Shown: positions 8,566 through 18,692, numbered from the stretch's first letter. The stretch is 64,000 nucleotides of DNA from Amycolatopsis sp. 2-15 (GCF_030285625.1 NZ_CP127294.1:248001-312000), one strand, 5' to 3'. The notes: generated by a model not told the origin, from the letters alone. Made by a program: numbers and translations.

Positions 8566-9857
8566 AGCGCCTCGATCTCCTCGGCCAGTACGGCTTCCGG
8601 TCGCTCCACGAGCAGGTGCGCGCCGTCGCGCACCACGTCACGACCCGCCACCACGACGCGTCGCACGTCCGCGGCACCCGCCGCGAACACCACTCCCGAC
8701 GGCTCGATCCCCGCCGTCCGCACGGAATCCAGCGCCACCGTCACCAGGTCCGCCCCGGCGCCGACGGCCAGCCGGCCCACCTCCGGCCACCCGACGGACG
8801 CGTGATCGGCCCCCACCGCCAGCAGCTCCTCGGCGGTGAAGCGGCCGCGTTCCTCGCTGGCCAGACGGTCGTCCAGCTCCAGCGCGCGCGTCTCTTCGAA
8901 CGCGTCGACCACCGCGTTGCTGTCGCTGCCGACACCCAGCCGCACGCCCGCGTCGAGCAGCTGCCGCGCCGGACCGATGCCATCTCCGAGGTCGCGCTCG
9001 GTCGTCGGGCAGAAGCACGCCGCCGACCGCGCGTCACCCAGCCACTTCACGTCCTGGTCGGTCAGGTGCGTCGCGTGGACCGCGACCAACCGCTCACCCA
9101 GCACGCCGTGCGCCTGCAGCAACCCGGTCGGCGTCCAGCCGTACGCCGCCTCGCACTGCTCGTTCTCCGCGCGCTGTTCGGACAGGTGGATGTGCAGCGG
9201 CCGATCACCGGGCACACCCTGGTTCACGGTCGACAAATCGTCCGCCGGCACCGCCCGCACGGAATGGATGGCCCCGCCGACGCGGAACAGCTCGTCCTCG
9301 GCCAGAGATGCCACGCGCGAAGCCCACTTCTCGGCCGAACCGTCGGAGAACCGCTGCTGCACCTCGTCCGGCGGCACGCCGATCCCGCCCGCGAGGTAAC
9401 ACGTGTCCAGCAGGGTCAGCCGGATCCCCGCGTCCCGGGCGGCTTGCCGCAACGCGTCGCCCATCGCGTTCGGCTCCGCGTACGGCTTCCCACCCGGCGC
9501 GTGGTGCAGGTAGTGGAACTCGCCGACGCTCGTGTAGCCGCCGAGCACCATCTCCGCGTAGACCCCGCGCGCGAGCCGGTAGTACGCGTCCGGGTCGAGC
9601 CGCGCCGCCAGCGAGTACATCCGCTCGCGCCACGTCCAGAACGTGCCACGCTCGTGGTGCGTCCGGCCCCGCAGCGCGCGGTGGAACGCGTGCGAGTGCC
9701 CGTTGGCGAACCCCGGCAGCGTGAGCCCGGTGAGGACGGTCCCCGACTTCGGCGCGCCCGTCGTGACCGACGTGATCCGCCCGTCGCGCACCACGAGCAG
9801 CACGGCCTCGGCGATCCCGTCGGGCAGCCAGGCCCGTTCACACCAGTACGTGGTCAT
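8553..9857 (-). CDS. hutF: Formimidoylglutamate deiminase
   Basis: 434 residues, amidohydrolase family. It has the metal motif [12 protein letters not shown] near residue 58, HIHLSEQ near 222, HATHLT near 260 and SDSNAVV near 310. HutF converts N-formimidoyl-glutamate to N-formyl-glutamate and ammonia, which marks the five-step branch of histidine degradation. The ATG at 9857 overlaps the stop of the upstream M20-family gene (ATGA), and its 3' end overlaps hutI, so all three are translationally coupled. Confidence 0.94.
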   Translation of the reverse strand: MTTYWCERAWLPDGIAEAVLLVVRDGRITSVTTGAPKSGTVLTGLTLPGFANGHSHAFHRALRGRTHHERGTFWTWRERMYSLAARLDPDAYYRLARGVYAEMVLGGYTSVGEFHYLHHAPGGKPYAEPNAMGDALRQAARDAGIRLTLLDTCYLAGGIGVPPDEVQQRFSDGSAEKWASRVASLAEDELFRVGGAIHSVRAVPADDLSTVNQGVPGDRPLHIHLSEQRAENEQCEAAYGWTPTGLLQAHGVLGERLVAVHATHLTDQDVKWLGDARSAACFCPTTERDLGDGIGPARQLLDAGVRLGVGSDSNAVVDAFEETRALELDDRLASEERGRFTAEELLAVGADHASVGWPEVGRLAVGAGADLVTVALDSVRTAGIEPSGVVFAAGAADVRRVVVAGRDVVRDGAHLLVERPEAVLAEEIEALWQF

Positions 9858-11053
9858 GCCGCCAGCCGCTCCAGCACCTCGGCCAGCGCCCGCGCGCCGG
9901 CCTCCACGTCGGCGGCCTCGGCGAACTCCTCCGGCGAGTGACTGATGCCGGTGGGGTTGCGCACGTACAGCATCCCGGCGGGCACGAACCCGGCCAGGAT
10001 CGCGGCGTCATGGCCCGCCCCGGTCGGCAGCTCGGGCACCTCGCCGAGCCACTCCCCCAAGTCACGCCGCAGTTTTTCGTCGAACACCACATCGTCGGAG
10101 TACGACTCGCGCGTGACGGTCAGCGAGCAGCCCTCCGCCTCCGCGGCGGTGCGGGCCGCCTGCGAAATATCCTCGACGAGCTCCGGCGTCACCGGGCCGG
10201 GCACTCGCGCGTCGAGCCATAGGTCCACAGTGGACGCGATGACGTTGGTGCCACCCGGCGTCGGCACGAGCCGCCCGACGGTCGCCCGCGCGTCCGCCCG
10301 CGTCGTCGCCAGCCGCCGCACGGCCACCACGGTCTCGGCCGCGGGCAGCATCGGGTCCACGCGGTCTGCGATCAGCGTCGCGCCGGCGTGGTTTCCCTGA
10401 CCGGAGAACGAGAACCGCCACCGCCCGTGGGCGATCACCGTGCTACCGATCGCCACGGCCGAACCGAGGTCGATCAGGCCGCGACCCTGTTCCACGTGCA
10501 GCTCCAGGAACCGGCCGATGAGCCCCAGCCGCTCGGGCTCCGCGCCGATCCGATCGACGTCCAGACCGGACTTCGCGGCCGCCTCCCAGAACGTGACGCC
10601 GTCCGGGTCACGCAGCGCGCGCGCCCTGTCCGCGTCGATCGTGCCGGTCATCAGCCGCGAGCCGAGGCAGGGCACGCCGAACCGGCCGCCCTCCTCCTCT
10701 GCGAACACGACCACGGCGAACGGCTTGGCCGGCCGGAACCCCTTGGCCTGCAACGCCTCCACGGCCGCCAGCGCGCTCGTCACACCGAGCGGGCCGTCGA
10801 ACGCGCCGCCGCCCGGCACCGAGTCGAGGTGGCTGCCGGTCACCACGGCGTCCGGCCCCGGCGCGCCCCACCAGGCCCAGAGGTTGCCGTTGCGGTCGGT
10901 CTCGACGTCCAGGCCCAGCCGCTGCGCGCGTTCGACGAACCACGTGCGCAGGTCGTGTTCCGGCGCGTCGAACGCGTGCCGCGAGTAACCGCCGCGCTTC
11001 GCGTCGCGCCCGACGTCGGCGATCTCGCCGAGCAGTCCCGTCGTGCTATTCAT
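9854..11053 (-). CDS. M20-family amidohydrolase in the hut operon (allantoate amidohydrolase-like; probable N-formylglutamate deformylase)
   Basis: About 399 residues from the ATG at 11053, preceded by GGAGG 4 nt upstream. Family marks: TGSHLDSVPGGGAFDGPLG (metal-binding His/Asp), FAEEEGGRFGVPCLGSR (EE pair), LELHVEQG and PTGAGHDA. This is the M20 allantoate/N-carbamoyl-amino-acid amidohydrolase fold. In the operon it occupies the place of the missing step, N-formyl-glutamate to glutamate, usually done by HutG; no HutG is present here. Assigning it that step is an inference from context. True allantoate or carbamoyl-amino-acid activity remains possible. Confidence 0.85.
   Translation of the reverse strand: MNSTTGLLGEIADVGRDAKRGGYSRHAFDAPEHDLRTWFVERAQRLGLDVETDRNGNLWAWWGAPGPDAVVTGSHLDSVPGGGAFDGPLGVTSALAAVEALQAKGFRPAKPFAVVVFAEEEGGRFGVPCLGSRLMTGTIDADRARALRDPDGVTFWEAAAKSGLDVDRIGAEPERLGLIGRFLELHVEQGRGLIDLGSAVAIGSTVIAHGRWRFSFSGQGNHAGATLIADRVDPMLPAAETVVAVRRLATTRADARATVGRLVPTPGGTNVIASTVDLWLDARVPGPVTPELVEDISQAARTAAEAEGCSLTVTRESYSDDVVFDEKLRRDLGEWLGEVPELPTGAGHDAAILAGFVPAGMLYVRNPTGISHSPEEFAEAADVEAGARALAEVLERLAA
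10223..10235. repeat. Iterated palindrome GTCCACAGTGGAC
   Basis: A perfect copy inside the M20 amidohydrolase gene; on the coding strand it reads Ser-Thr-Val-Asp-Leu followed by a rare CTA codon. Confidence 0.6.
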
Positions 11054-11084
11054 GCCGCCTCCACGGGAAGAAGTACGTCGGCGG

Positions 11085-12737
11085 TCACGCGTTGTCCCGC
11101 ATGGGAATGCGCACACCACGCTCGTCGGCGACCTCGGCCGCGTCGTCGTAACCGGCGTCGACGTGGCGGATCACTCCCATGCCCGGGTCGTTCTTCAGCA
11201 CGCGCTCGAGCTTCTGCGCGGCCAGCGCCGTGCCGTCGGCGACGCTGACCTGGCCCGCGTGGATCGAGCGGCCCATGCCGACGCCACCACCGTGGTGGAT
11301 CGACACCCAGCTCGCGCCCGACGCGGTGTTGACCAGCGCGTTGAGCAGCGGCCAGTCGGCGATCGCGTCGGAGCCGTCGGCCATGGCCTCGGTCTCGCGG
11401 TACGGCGAGGCGACGCTGCCGGAGTCGAGGTGGTCACGCCCGATCACCACGGGCGCCTTGAGCTCACCGCTCGCCACCATCTCGTTGAACCGCAGTCCTG
11501 CGAGGTGGCGCTCGCCGTAGCCGAGCCAGCAGATCCGCGCCGGCAGGCCCTGGAACGCCACGCGCTCGCCGGCCATCTTGATCCAGCGCGCCAGGGACTC
11601 GTTCTCCGGGAACAGTTCCAGCATCGCGCGGTCGGTGGCCGCGATGTCCTCGGGGTCACCCGAGAGCGCCGCCCAGCGGAACGGGCCGTTGCCCTCGCAG
11701 AACAGCGGGCGGATATAGGCAGGCACGAAGCCGGGGAAGTCGAACGCGCGCTCGCAGCCGCCGAGCTTCGCCTCGCCGCGCAGGGAGTTGCCGTAGTCGA
11801 AGACCTCGGCGCCGGCGTCGAGGAAGCCGAGCATGGCGTTCACGTGGTCGGCCATGGACTCGCGCGAGCGGTCGGTGAACTCGTCGGGCTTCTTGGCCGC
11901 GTAGTCCTGCCAGTCGTCCACGCTGACGCCCTTGGGCAGGTACGACAGCGGGTCGTGTGCCGACGTCTGGTCGGTCACGATGTCGACCTCGACACCGCGG
12001 CGCAGCAGCTCCGGCAGCACCTCCGCGGCGTTGCCGACCACGGCCACCGACAGCGGCCGCCGCTCCTTCTTCGCGGTGGTGACGCGCTTGATGGCGTCGT
12101 TGAGGTCGTCGGCCACCTCGTCGAGATAACGCGTCTCGACGCGGCGGTGCGCGCGCTGCGGATCGCATTCGATCACGAGCGCTACGCCGTCGTTCATGGT
12201 CACCGCAAGCGGCTGCGCGCCACCCATGCCGCCGAGCCCGGCGGTCACGGTGAGCGTGCCGCGCAGAGTGCCACCGAACTTCTTCTTCGCGACGGCGGCG
12301 AACGTCTCGTAGGTGCCCTGCAGGATGCCCTGCGTGCCGATGTAGATCCAGGAACCGGCCGTCATCTGGCCGTACATCGTGAGACCCTGCTGCTCCAGGC
12401 GGCGGAACTCGGGCCAGGTCGCCCAGTCGCCCACCAGGTTCGAGTTCGCGATCAGCACGCGCGGCGCCCACTCGTGCGTGCGGAACACGCCGACCGGCTT
12501 GCCCGACTGCACGAGCAGCGTCTCGTCATTGTCCAAAATGGTCAGTTCGCGCGTGATCGCGTCGAAGCTCGGCCAGTTGCGGGCGGCCTTGCCAGTGCCG
12601 CCGTAGACGACCAGGTCCTCGGGACGCTCGGCGACCTCGGGGTCGAGGTTGTTGTGGAACATCCGCAGCGCGGCTTCGGTCTGCCACGACTTCGCGGTGA
12701 GCTGGGTGCCGCGAGCGGCACGGACGGTGCGAGACAT
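11085..12737 (-). CDS. hutU: Urocanate hydratase
   Basis: 550 residues, the usual length. Family hallmarks are AAMRMFHNN-like [13 protein letters not shown] near the N-terminus, a Gly-rich NAD site ([20 protein letters not shown]) and the C-terminal [16 protein letters not shown]. It uses tightly bound NAD+ as an electrophile to hydrate urocanate to imidazolonepropionate. It starts 2 bp after the hutH stop and lies 31 bp before the M20 gene, all in one minus-strand operon. Confidence 0.97.
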   Translation of the reverse strand: MSRTVRAARGTQLTAKSWQTEAALRMFHNNLDPEVAERPEDLVVYGGTGKAARNWPSFDAITRELTILDNDETLLVQSGKPVGVFRTHEWAPRVLIANSNLVGDWATWPEFRRLEQQGLTMYGQMTAGSWIYIGTQGILQGTYETFAAVAKKKFGGTLRGTLTVTAGLGGMGGAQPLAVTMNDGVALVIECDPQRAHRRVETRYLDEVADDLNDAIKRVTTAKKERRPLSVAVVGNAAEVLPELLRRGVEVDIVTDQTSAHDPLSYLPKGVSVDDWQDYAAKKPDEFTDRSRESMADHVNAMLGFLDAGAEVFDYGNSLRGEAKLGGCERAFDFPGFVPAYIRPLFCEGNGPFRWAALSGDPEDIAATDRAMLELFPENESLARWIKMAGERVAFQGLPARICWLGYGERHLAGLRFNEMVASGELKAPVVIGRDHLDSGSVASPYRETEAMADGSDAIADWPLLNALVNTASGASWVSIHHGGGVGMGRSIHAGQVSVADGTALAAQKLERVLKNDPGMGVIRHVDAGYDDAAEVADERGVRIPMRDNA

Positions 12738-12739
12738 TC

Positions 12740-14275
12740 TCAGACCTCCAGACGGGCGGCGGCCAGGACGGCGCCGGAACGGACGAGTTCTTCGGCGGCC
12801 GCGATCTCGGGCGCCAGGTGCCGGTCGGGGCCCGGGCCCTCGACCTTCGTGCGGAGCAGGTCGCGCACCGCGCCGGTGACGGGCGACGGTTCGAGCGGAG
12901 CGCGGAAGTCGAGCGCACGGGCGGCGGTGAGCAGCTCGATCGCCAGCACCGTGTTCAGGCCTTCGACAGCCTTGCGCAGCTTGCGCGCCGCGGACCAGCC
13001 CATGGAGACGTGGTCCTCCTGCATCGCGCTGCTCGGGATGGAGTCGACCGACGCCGGCACCGCGAGCCGCTTCAGCTCGCTGACCACCGCGGCCTGCGTG
13101 TACTGCGCGATCATGTGCCCGGAGTCCACACCCGGGTCGTGCGCGAGGAACGGCGGCAGGCCGGCCGAGCGCGCTTTGTCGAGCATCCGGTCGGTGCGCC
13201 GCTCGGCGATGCTGGCGACGTCGGCGACCGGGATCGCGAGGAAGTCGAGCACGTAGGCCACGGGCGCGCCGTGGAAGTTGCCGTTGGACTCGACGCGGCC
13301 GTCGGCCAGCACCACGGGATTGTCCACGGCGGACCGCAGCTCGCGGTCAGCCACGAGCTCGGCGTGCGTGAGCGTGTCGCGCGCGGCGCCGTGGACCTGT
13401 GGGGCGCAGCGCAGCGAGTACGCGTCCTGCACGCGGTTGCAGTCGGGCCCGCGGTGGCTTTCGACGATCTTCGAGCCCTGCAGCGCCGCGAACATCCGCG
13501 CGGCGCTGGCGGCCTGGCCGGGGTGCGGCCGCAGCGCCTGCAGGTCGGCGGCGAAGGCCCGGTCGGTGCCCAGCAGCGCCTCGACGCTCATCGCCGCGGT
13601 GAGGTCCGCAACGTCCAGCAGGTTGTGCAGGTCGGCGGCCGCGAGCAGCAACATGCCGAGCATGCCGTCGGTGCCGTTGGTGAGCGCGAGACCTTCCTTT
13701 TCCGCAAGCACGACGGGCGTGATGCCGGCCGCGCGCAGGGCGTCGGCGGCGGGTTTGCGCTCACCCTCGTGGTCCACTTCGCCTTCGCCCATCAGCGCGA
13801 GCGCGATCGCCGCCAGCGGCGCAAGGTCACCCGAGCAGCCGAGCGAGCCGAACTCGTGGACAACCGGCGTGATCCCTGCGTTGAGCAGGCCCGCAAGCGC
13901 TTGCGCCGTCTCCGGCCGCACGCCGGTGTAGCCGCTCGCGAGCGTCCGCAAGCGCAGCACCATCAGCGAGCGCACGACCTCCGCCTCCACCGCCGGCCCC
14001 GCGCCCGCGGCGTGCGAGCGGATGAGGCTCCGTTGCAGCGCGGTGCGGCTCTCCACGGGGATGTGGCGCGTCGCGAGCGCGCCGAAGCCCGTCGAGACGC
14101 CATACGTGGGCGAGGTCGCGTGCGCGAGGTCCTCGATGTGCTGGCGGGTGGCGGCGAGGTTCTTCTCGGCCGCCTCGGTGAGCCCGACGTGCGCGTGTTG
14201 GCGGACGACGTCGACGACGTCGGACGCGGTCATCGGCTTCGAGCCCAAGAGCACTGGTTCCGGCATGTCAGCCAT
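12740..14275 (-). CDS. hutH: Histidine ammonia-lyase
   Basis: 511 residues from the ATG at 14275 ([12 protein letters not shown]), the usual length; a longer reading to 14449 adds a non-homologous leader. It deaminates histidine to urocanate using the self-made MIO group. The MIO motif here reads [13 protein letters not shown], with Cys147-Ser148-Gly149 instead of the common Ala-Ser-Gly; the TGC codon is at 13835-13837. YGVSTGFG near residue 50 is the usual active-site tyrosine loop. It is the first gene of the operon; the divergent gap to 14400 holds its promoter and a palindromic element. Confidence 0.96.
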   Translation of the reverse strand: MADMPEPVLLGSKPMTASDVVDVVRQHAHVGLTEAAEKNLAATRQHIEDLAHATSPTYGVSTGFGALATRHIPVESRTALQRSLIRSHAAGAGPAVEAEVVRSLMVLRLRTLASGYTGVRPETAQALAGLLNAGITPVVHEFGSLGCSGDLAPLAAIALALMGEGEVDHEGERKPAADALRAAGITPVVLAEKEGLALTNGTDGMLGMLLLAAADLHNLLDVADLTAAMSVEALLGTDRAFAADLQALRPHPGQAASAARMFAALQGSKIVESHRGPDCNRVQDAYSLRCAPQVHGAARDTLTHAELVADRELRSAVDNPVVLADGRVESNGNFHGAPVAYVLDFLAIPVADVASIAERRTDRMLDKARSAGLPPFLAHDPGVDSGHMIAQYTQAAVVSELKRLAVPASVDSIPSSAMQEDHVSMGWSAARKLRKAVEGLNTVLAIELLTAARALDFRAPLEPSPVTGAVRDLLRTKVEGPGPDRHLAPEIAAAEELVRSGAVLAAARLEV

Positions 14276-14322
14276 TGAAACAACGATCAGCGCCCGGGCG
14301 GGAGAGCGGAGTTGGCGGTAGC

Positions 14323-14338
14323 GTCTGGTATCCAAGAC
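14323..14338. promoter_or_regulatory. Imperfect palindrome in the hutH / aldo-keto reductase divergent gap
   Basis: The 16-bp element GTCTGGTATCCAAGAC matches its own reverse complement at 12 of 16 positions (GTCT...AGAC outer arms). It sits about 50 bp from hutH and about 70-85 bp from the reductase start, and the IclR regulator is the second gene of the rightward operon. It is a candidate operator; which regulator binds it is not known. Confidence 0.35.
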
Positions 14339-14408
14339 ACAGCGAGGTTGGAGCTTCGCTGCGTGGCACGAGTGTCCCGCTCGTGCACTCGTTCGGAAGG
14401 TGGGTCCA

Positions 14409-15374
14409 GTGGAAACGTCTTCGCTCGGTGACTCCGGGGTCGAGGTCACCGGGTTCGTCTACGGCGCCGGTTCCATCGGAGGCATCGGTGGCGCGGCGGC
14501 CACCCGGGGGTTGGGAATCGACACCGCGGACGGGCTGCGCCGGCTCAGCGAGGCCTACGACCTGGGGATTCGCACCATCGACACCGCCGACAGCTACGGC
14601 GGTGGCGAGAGCGAGCGCACGGCCGGGCGCTGGCTGGCCGAGCAGCCGCGGGACGACGTGGTCGTGCTGACCAAGGTGGGCGGCCGGGTGCGGCCCGATC
14701 AGACGGACGTCGACCTGTCCGGGCCGCACGTCGAACGGCAGCTGGCGGAGAGCATCCGGCGCCTGGGCCGCGTTGACCTCTACCTGTCCCACGCGCCCGA
14801 TCCGCGAACGCCGATCGAGGAGACGCTCACCGCGTTCGCCGCCGCGCGGGAAGCGGGGCTGATCCGCGATTACGGCGTGAGCAACGTCGATGCGGCGCTG
14901 CTGGACGCCATCCTGGACATCGCCGCGAAGAGGTCACTGCCTCGCCCGGTGTGCGTCCAGAATGGACTCAGCCTGCTCAATCGCGCGGACGAACGCGACC
15001 TGCTGCCGCTGGCCGCCGCGGAGGGCATCGGGTACCTGGCCTACTCACCCCTCGCGGGCGGCGTGCTCTCCGACCGGTATCTCGACGGAGCCGCGCCCGC
15101 ACCCGGGAGTCGCATCGCCCTCGCCGGAGACCGGTACTACTCGGGCATGCACTCGGCGGAAAATCTCACCCGGGTCGCAGCGCTGCGGGACCTCGCCCGG
15201 CAGAACGAAATCAGCACGGCCGGGTTGGCGCTCGCCTGGCTGCTTGCGCATCCGGCGGTGACGGCGCCGGTCGTCTCGCCCAGCACCGACACCCAGTGGG
15301 AGGCGGTCCGCGAGGCCGCCGGCGCGGACCTCGACGACACCGTGTTCGCCGCGGTCTCGGCCGTCTTCAGCTGA
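14409..15374 (+). CDS. Aldo/keto reductase
   Basis: About 321 residues; the GTG at 14409 is preferred (GGAAGG about 9 nt upstream), with GTG 14400 as alternative. It is a TIM-barrel AKR: GVEVTGFVYGAGSIGG at the first strand, catalytic Asp and Tyr in RTIDTADSYGGGESE, Lys in VVLTKVGG and His in LYLSHAPDPRTP. A C-terminal NADPH loop is present (TAPVVSPSTDTQWEAVREA). It resembles the D-threo-aldose 1-dehydrogenase branch, so a sugar aldehyde or lactol substrate is plausible but unproven. The IclR regulator follows 28 bp downstream and probably controls it. Confidence 0.88.
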   Translation: METSSLGDSGVEVTGFVYGAGSIGGIGGAAATRGLGIDTADGLRRLSEAYDLGIRTIDTADSYGGGESERTAGRWLAEQPRDDVVVLTKVGGRVRPDQTDVDLSGPHVERQLAESIRRLGRVDLYLSHAPDPRTPIEETLTAFAAAREAGLIRDYGVSNVDAALLDAILDIAAKRSLPRPVCVQNGLSLLNRADERDLLPLAAAEGIGYLAYSPLAGGVLSDRYLDGAAPAPGSRIALAGDRYYSGMHSAENLTRVAALRDLARQNEISTAGLALAWLLAHPAVTAPVVSPSTDTQWEAVREAAGADLDDTVFAAVSAVFS

Positions 15375-15402
15375 CACCCGCACCCGTGGCGGAAGGAGCG
15401 AG

Positions 15403-16188
15403 GTGAGCAGTTCGGACGTGCCCGCCCTGCGCAACGGTCTCGCCGTGCTGCAGCTACTCGCGAGCCACGCCGGTCCGGTGTCCGCCGCGACCGTCGCCAG
15501 GGACCTGCATCTCCCGCGGTCGACGACGTACCACCTGCTCAACGAGCTCGTCGCCGCCGGTTTCGTCGCCCACCTGCCGGCCGAACGCCGCTACGGCCTC
15601 GGGATCGCCGCGTTCGAGCTCGGGTCGGCGTACCTGCGCCACGACCCGCTCGAACGGCTGGCCGCGCCGCTGCTGCGCAAGCTCGTGGACCGCGTCGGCC
15701 ACACCGCGCACCTGGGTGTGCTGCACGGGAACGAGTCGCTGTACCTGATCAAGGAGCGACCGGCGCGGCCGGAAACGCTGGTCACCGACGTCGGCGTGCG
15801 GCTGCCCGGGCAGCTCACGGCGTCGGGCCGGGCGATCCTGAACCACCTGCCGGCCGCCCACGTCCGGGCGCTGTTCCCGATGGCGGCGTCGTTCGTGCTC
15901 CGGACCCGGCGTGGGCCGGATTCGCTCGCCGCGCTGCGCCGGACGTTGGCAGCGGAACGGCGACTGGGCTGGGCGGTCGAGGACGGTCACGTGACGGACG
16001 GCTTCGCCTCTGTCGCAGCGCCCGTGTTCGACCACGGGGCGCGGCCGATGGCGTCGATTTCCGTGACACTGCGGCATCTTTGCCCTGACGACGGGCCGTG
16101 CGGCGAGACGTTTCCGGAGTTCGCGGCTGCGGTTGCCGAGACGGCCGCGGAGCTGACGAGCCGGATCGGCGGCACCGTTCCGCAGTGA
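15403..16188 (+). CDS. IclR-family transcriptional regulator
   Basis: 261 residues from the GTG at 15403, with a strong GGAAGGAG ribosome site. An N-terminal winged helix (about 6-65; AATVARDLHLPRSTTYHLLN is the recognition region) is joined to an IclR effector domain (TAHLGVLHGNESLYLIKE, GVRLPGQLTASGRAILNHLP, ISVTLRH). IclR proteins usually sense small organic acids and act on neighbouring catabolic genes. It lies in the aldo/keto reductase operon and next to the hut promoter; either could be its target. Confidence 0.92.
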   Translation: MSSSDVPALRNGLAVLQLLASHAGPVSAATVARDLHLPRSTTYHLLNELVAAGFVAHLPAERRYGLGIAAFELGSAYLRHDPLERLAAPLLRKLVDRVGHTAHLGVLHGNESLYLIKERPARPETLVTDVGVRLPGQLTASGRAILNHLPAAHVRALFPMAASFVLRTRRGPDSLAALRRTLAAERRLGWAVEDGHVTDGFASVAAPVFDHGARPMASISVTLRHLCPDDGPCGETFPEFAAAVAETAAELTSRIGGTVPQ

Positions 16189-16189
16189 A

Positions 16190-16253
16190 AAGGCCCGCTT
16201 CGCCACTCGTGGAATCCAAAGCGTGGAATCCAAGGAGCGGCGAAGCGGGCCTT
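16190..16253. terminator. Bidirectional hairpin between convergent iclR and ggt
   Basis: A perfect 15-bp stem (AAGGCCCGCTTCGCC at 16190-16204 with its complement at 16239-16253) encloses a 34-nt loop containing a tandem direct repeat of GTGGAATCCAA. It lies between the stops of the two converging genes and can serve both. Confidence 0.8.
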
Positions 16254-16264
16254 GTGACAGTGGA

Positions 16265-18058
16265 TCAGCGGTGCGAAGAGATCACCATCGCCGAGGTGCC
16301 ACCCCGGCGGACGGGTTCACCGGCCGCCAGGATCTTCCCACCGGGCTTGAACTCCAGCCCGGCCGCGACACCGATGGAACTGACCTGGCTGAAGCTCTGC
16401 CCCAGCGCTTCGAGCCCCTTCGTGGTGGGCAACGCGAGGAACGCCGGCTCCGCGTCGGACGTCTTCGCGTTGCGCTGCGACGCACGCGGCGCGGCGATCG
16501 CGTCCGGCAGGCTCATGCCCAGGTCGAGGCGGTTGACCAGGACTTGCAGCACGGTCGTGATGATCGTGGCGCCGCCCGGGGAACCGACGGCGAGCACGGG
16601 CTTGCCGTCCTTGAGCACGATCGTCGGGGACATGCTGGAGCGCGGGCGCTTGCCGCCGGCCGGCAGGTTCGGGTCGGCCGCGGTGCCCTGGGTGGGGGTG
16701 AAGTTGAAGTCCGTGAGCTCGTTGTTGAGCAGGAAGCCGCGACCGGAGACCGTGATGCCGCTGCCGGCGAGCTGCTCGATCGTGTTGGTGTAGGAGACGA
16801 CGTTGCCCCACTTGTCGCTGACGACGAAGTGGTTCGTGTGCTGCTCGTTGCTGTCGGACGAAGCGGCGGGCGCGGTGGCGCAGCCGCCCTTGTGGGAGTA
16901 CGGGTCGCCGGGCGCGACGGGGCTCTGACCGGCCTTGTTCGGGTCGATCTGGCACGCGCGAGTGGCCGCGAACTGCTTCGACAGGAGCTGCTGCTGCGGG
17001 ACCTTCACGTACCGGGAGTCGCCGATGTAGCGGTTGCGGTCGGCGAACGCGAGGCGGCTGGCCTCCAGGTAGTGGTGCAGCGCCTGCGTGCGGTCCATCT
17101 TGGACAGGTTGTAGTTGCCCAGGATGTTCAGCGACTCCCCGACGGTGATGCCGCCGCTGGACGACGGGGCCATGCCGTAGACGTCGTAGCCGCGGTAGTT
17201 CACGCGCGTCGGCGAACCGTCGAGCGCGCGGTAGGCGCGCAGGTCCGACAGCTGCATCGGGCCGGACATCGGCTTGATCGGCGCGCCCTTGGCGACCGGC
17301 GGGTTCTGCACGGTCTTCACGAGGTCGCGGCCGACGGAACCACCGTAGAACGCGCCGATGCCCTGGCGGCTGATCTGGCGATAGGTGTCGGCGAGGTCCG
17401 GGTTTCGGAACACGGAGCCGACCTTCGGCGCCTCACCGCCCGGCAGGAACAGCTTCGCGCTGGGCGCGAAGTGCGACAGCTTGTCCTTGAGCGAGGCCGT
17501 CTCGCTGGCGAACTCCTGGTTCACGACGAAACCGCGGTCGGCGACCTGCACGGCGGGCTTGAGGTTGTCGGCGAGGCTGAACTTGCCCCAGCGCTGCAGC
17601 GCGCGCTGCCACGTGGCGAGCATGCCGGGTACGCCGACGGACCGGCCGCTCTCGACGGCGGTCTCGAAGTCGTAGGCCTTGCCGGTGGCCGGGTCGACGA
17701 ACATGTCGGACCCGTCGGCGGTCGGCGTGGTCTCGCGGCCGTCGATGGTCGAGACGCGCTTGGTCTTGGCGTCGTAGTAGACGAAGTAACCGCCACCACC
17801 GGGCCCGGCGACGTACGGATCGGTCACCCCGAGCGTCGACGCCACCGCGACCGCGGCGTCGGCCGCCGTGCCGCCTTTACGCAGGACGTCGATGCCCGCC
17901 TGCGTGGACTCGACGGTGTCCGAGACAACCGCCCCGCCGTACCCCTCGGCGACCGGCTGCTTGCCCCCTTGCTGGGGCTGGGCCTCGGCCGCGGGCACCG
18001 CGACCCCCGCGGCAACCCCCACGGCCAGCAACACGGTGAGTGTTCGACGTCTACGCAT
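16265..18058 (-). CDS. ggt: Secreted gamma-glutamyltranspeptidase
   Basis: 597 residues from the ATG at 18058, with a GAAGGGAG ribosome site. A Sec-type signal peptide (MRRRRTLTVLLAVGVAAGVA) ends near PAAEA. The Ntn-hydrolase precursor cleaves itself before Thr408 (QHTNHFVVSD), which becomes the nucleophile of the small subunit; the motif SGITVSGRGFLLNNE and the GG loop (AVGSPGGATI) follow. It hydrolyses or transfers gamma-glutamyl groups from glutathione-like peptides outside the cell and can feed glutamate to nitrogen metabolism. Immediate relatives process gamma-glutamyl peptides of unknown source; substrate range cannot be read here. Confidence 0.95.
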   Translation of the reverse strand: MRRRRTLTVLLAVGVAAGVAVPAAEAQPQQGGKQPVAEGYGGAVVSDTVESTQAGIDVLRKGGTAADAAVAVASTLGVTDPYVAGPGGGGYFVYYDAKTKRVSTIDGRETTPTADGSDMFVDPATGKAYDFETAVESGRSVGVPGMLATWQRALQRWGKFSLADNLKPAVQVADRGFVVNQEFASETASLKDKLSHFAPSAKLFLPGGEAPKVGSVFRNPDLADTYRQISRQGIGAFYGGSVGRDLVKTVQNPPVAKGAPIKPMSGPMQLSDLRAYRALDGSPTRVNYRGYDVYGMAPSSSGGITVGESLNILGNYNLSKMDRTQALHHYLEASRLAFADRNRYIGDSRYVKVPQQQLLSKQFAATRACQIDPNKAGQSPVAPGDPYSHKGGCATAPAASSDSNEQHTNHFVVSDKWGNVVSYTNTIEQLAGSGITVSGRGFLLNNELTDFNFTPTQGTAADPNLPAGGKRPRSSMSPTIVLKDGKPVLAVGSPGGATIITTVLQVLVNRLDLGMSLPDAIAAPRASQRNAKTSDAEPAFLALPTTKGLEALGQSFSQVSSIGVAAGLEFKPGGKILAAGEPVRRGGTSAMVISSHR

Positions 18059-18233
18059 GGCACTCCCTTCCTCAGGCCGGCAACGGCCTTCCGGGACCCC
18101 CGACGAGGTACGGACCACACCACGCACTCGCCGGTGAGCTTCGTGGTCGGAGGTTTACCACCGACTCGTTCGAGCAGGAAGTCACCTTAAGCCGGATTTA
18201 GGGTGGGTGCACCCGAACGTCCGCCCCGCCCCC

Positions 18234-18692
18234 TCACCGAACGGCGGCTCCCGTGCCGTCGGGCATGCCGGAGGGGTCGTGCCGGCCGACCACCGCGTGT
18301 TCGAACAAACCGACGCCGGTGCGGCCGTAGGAGGTGCGCAGGGTCGAGAGCAGCTGGGTGTGCAGCGTCGTGCGGTCGGTGGGGTCGAGGTCGGCCAGGT
18401 GCCAGGTCTCGTGGCTGACCACCAGGCCGCCGTGCCAGGTGCCGAAGGCGTGGTCCGGGTGGGAGTACCCCAGGCCCTTCATCAGGAACGGCCGGCGGGG
18501 CTCCACGTCGATCTCGCGGGAGACGCCGCCGCGGGGACCCAGGCGGAGGGTGGCGTGCTCGGGCCAGCGGGTGCCGGGGCGGTAGCGGATCGCGGCGTCG
18601 ACGTCCGAGGTGCGGTGGACCTCGCCGGAGCGTGCGACGACGGTGCCCCACGTGCCGTGGCGGTTGTGCGTTACAACGCGAAGGGCAAAACC
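18234..18692 (-). pseudogene. 5'-truncated gene remnant (DUF7064-like C-terminal part)
   Basis: The minus strand stays open for about 152 codons from a TGA at 18693-18695. It encodes a convincing protein tail: NRHGTWGTVVARSGE, PRRPFLMKGLGYSHPDHAFG, TWHGGLVVSHETWHLADLDP and GVGLFEHAVVGRHDPSGMP. The HGxWG and GYxHP...TWHG motifs recall the DUF7064 family, normally over twice this length. This is a recollection, not a search. No usable start codon lies upstream of the first conserved motif; the first GTG is at 18506, in the middle of the domain. The N-terminal half is therefore missing. It lies 0.4 kb from the tmRNA gene. Confidence 0.55.

Noticed and set aside
12818..14278. Long open frame on the plus strand opposite hutH
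   Set aside because: It mirrors the codon pattern of hutH; the protein is Arg/Gly/Val-rich without domains. Similar antisense frames opposite glnE, ggt, hutU and the UPF0182 gene were dropped for the same reason.
14276..14449. Longer HutH start at 14449
   Set aside because: The added residues would cross the aldo/keto reductase start and the palindrome and do not look like HutH.
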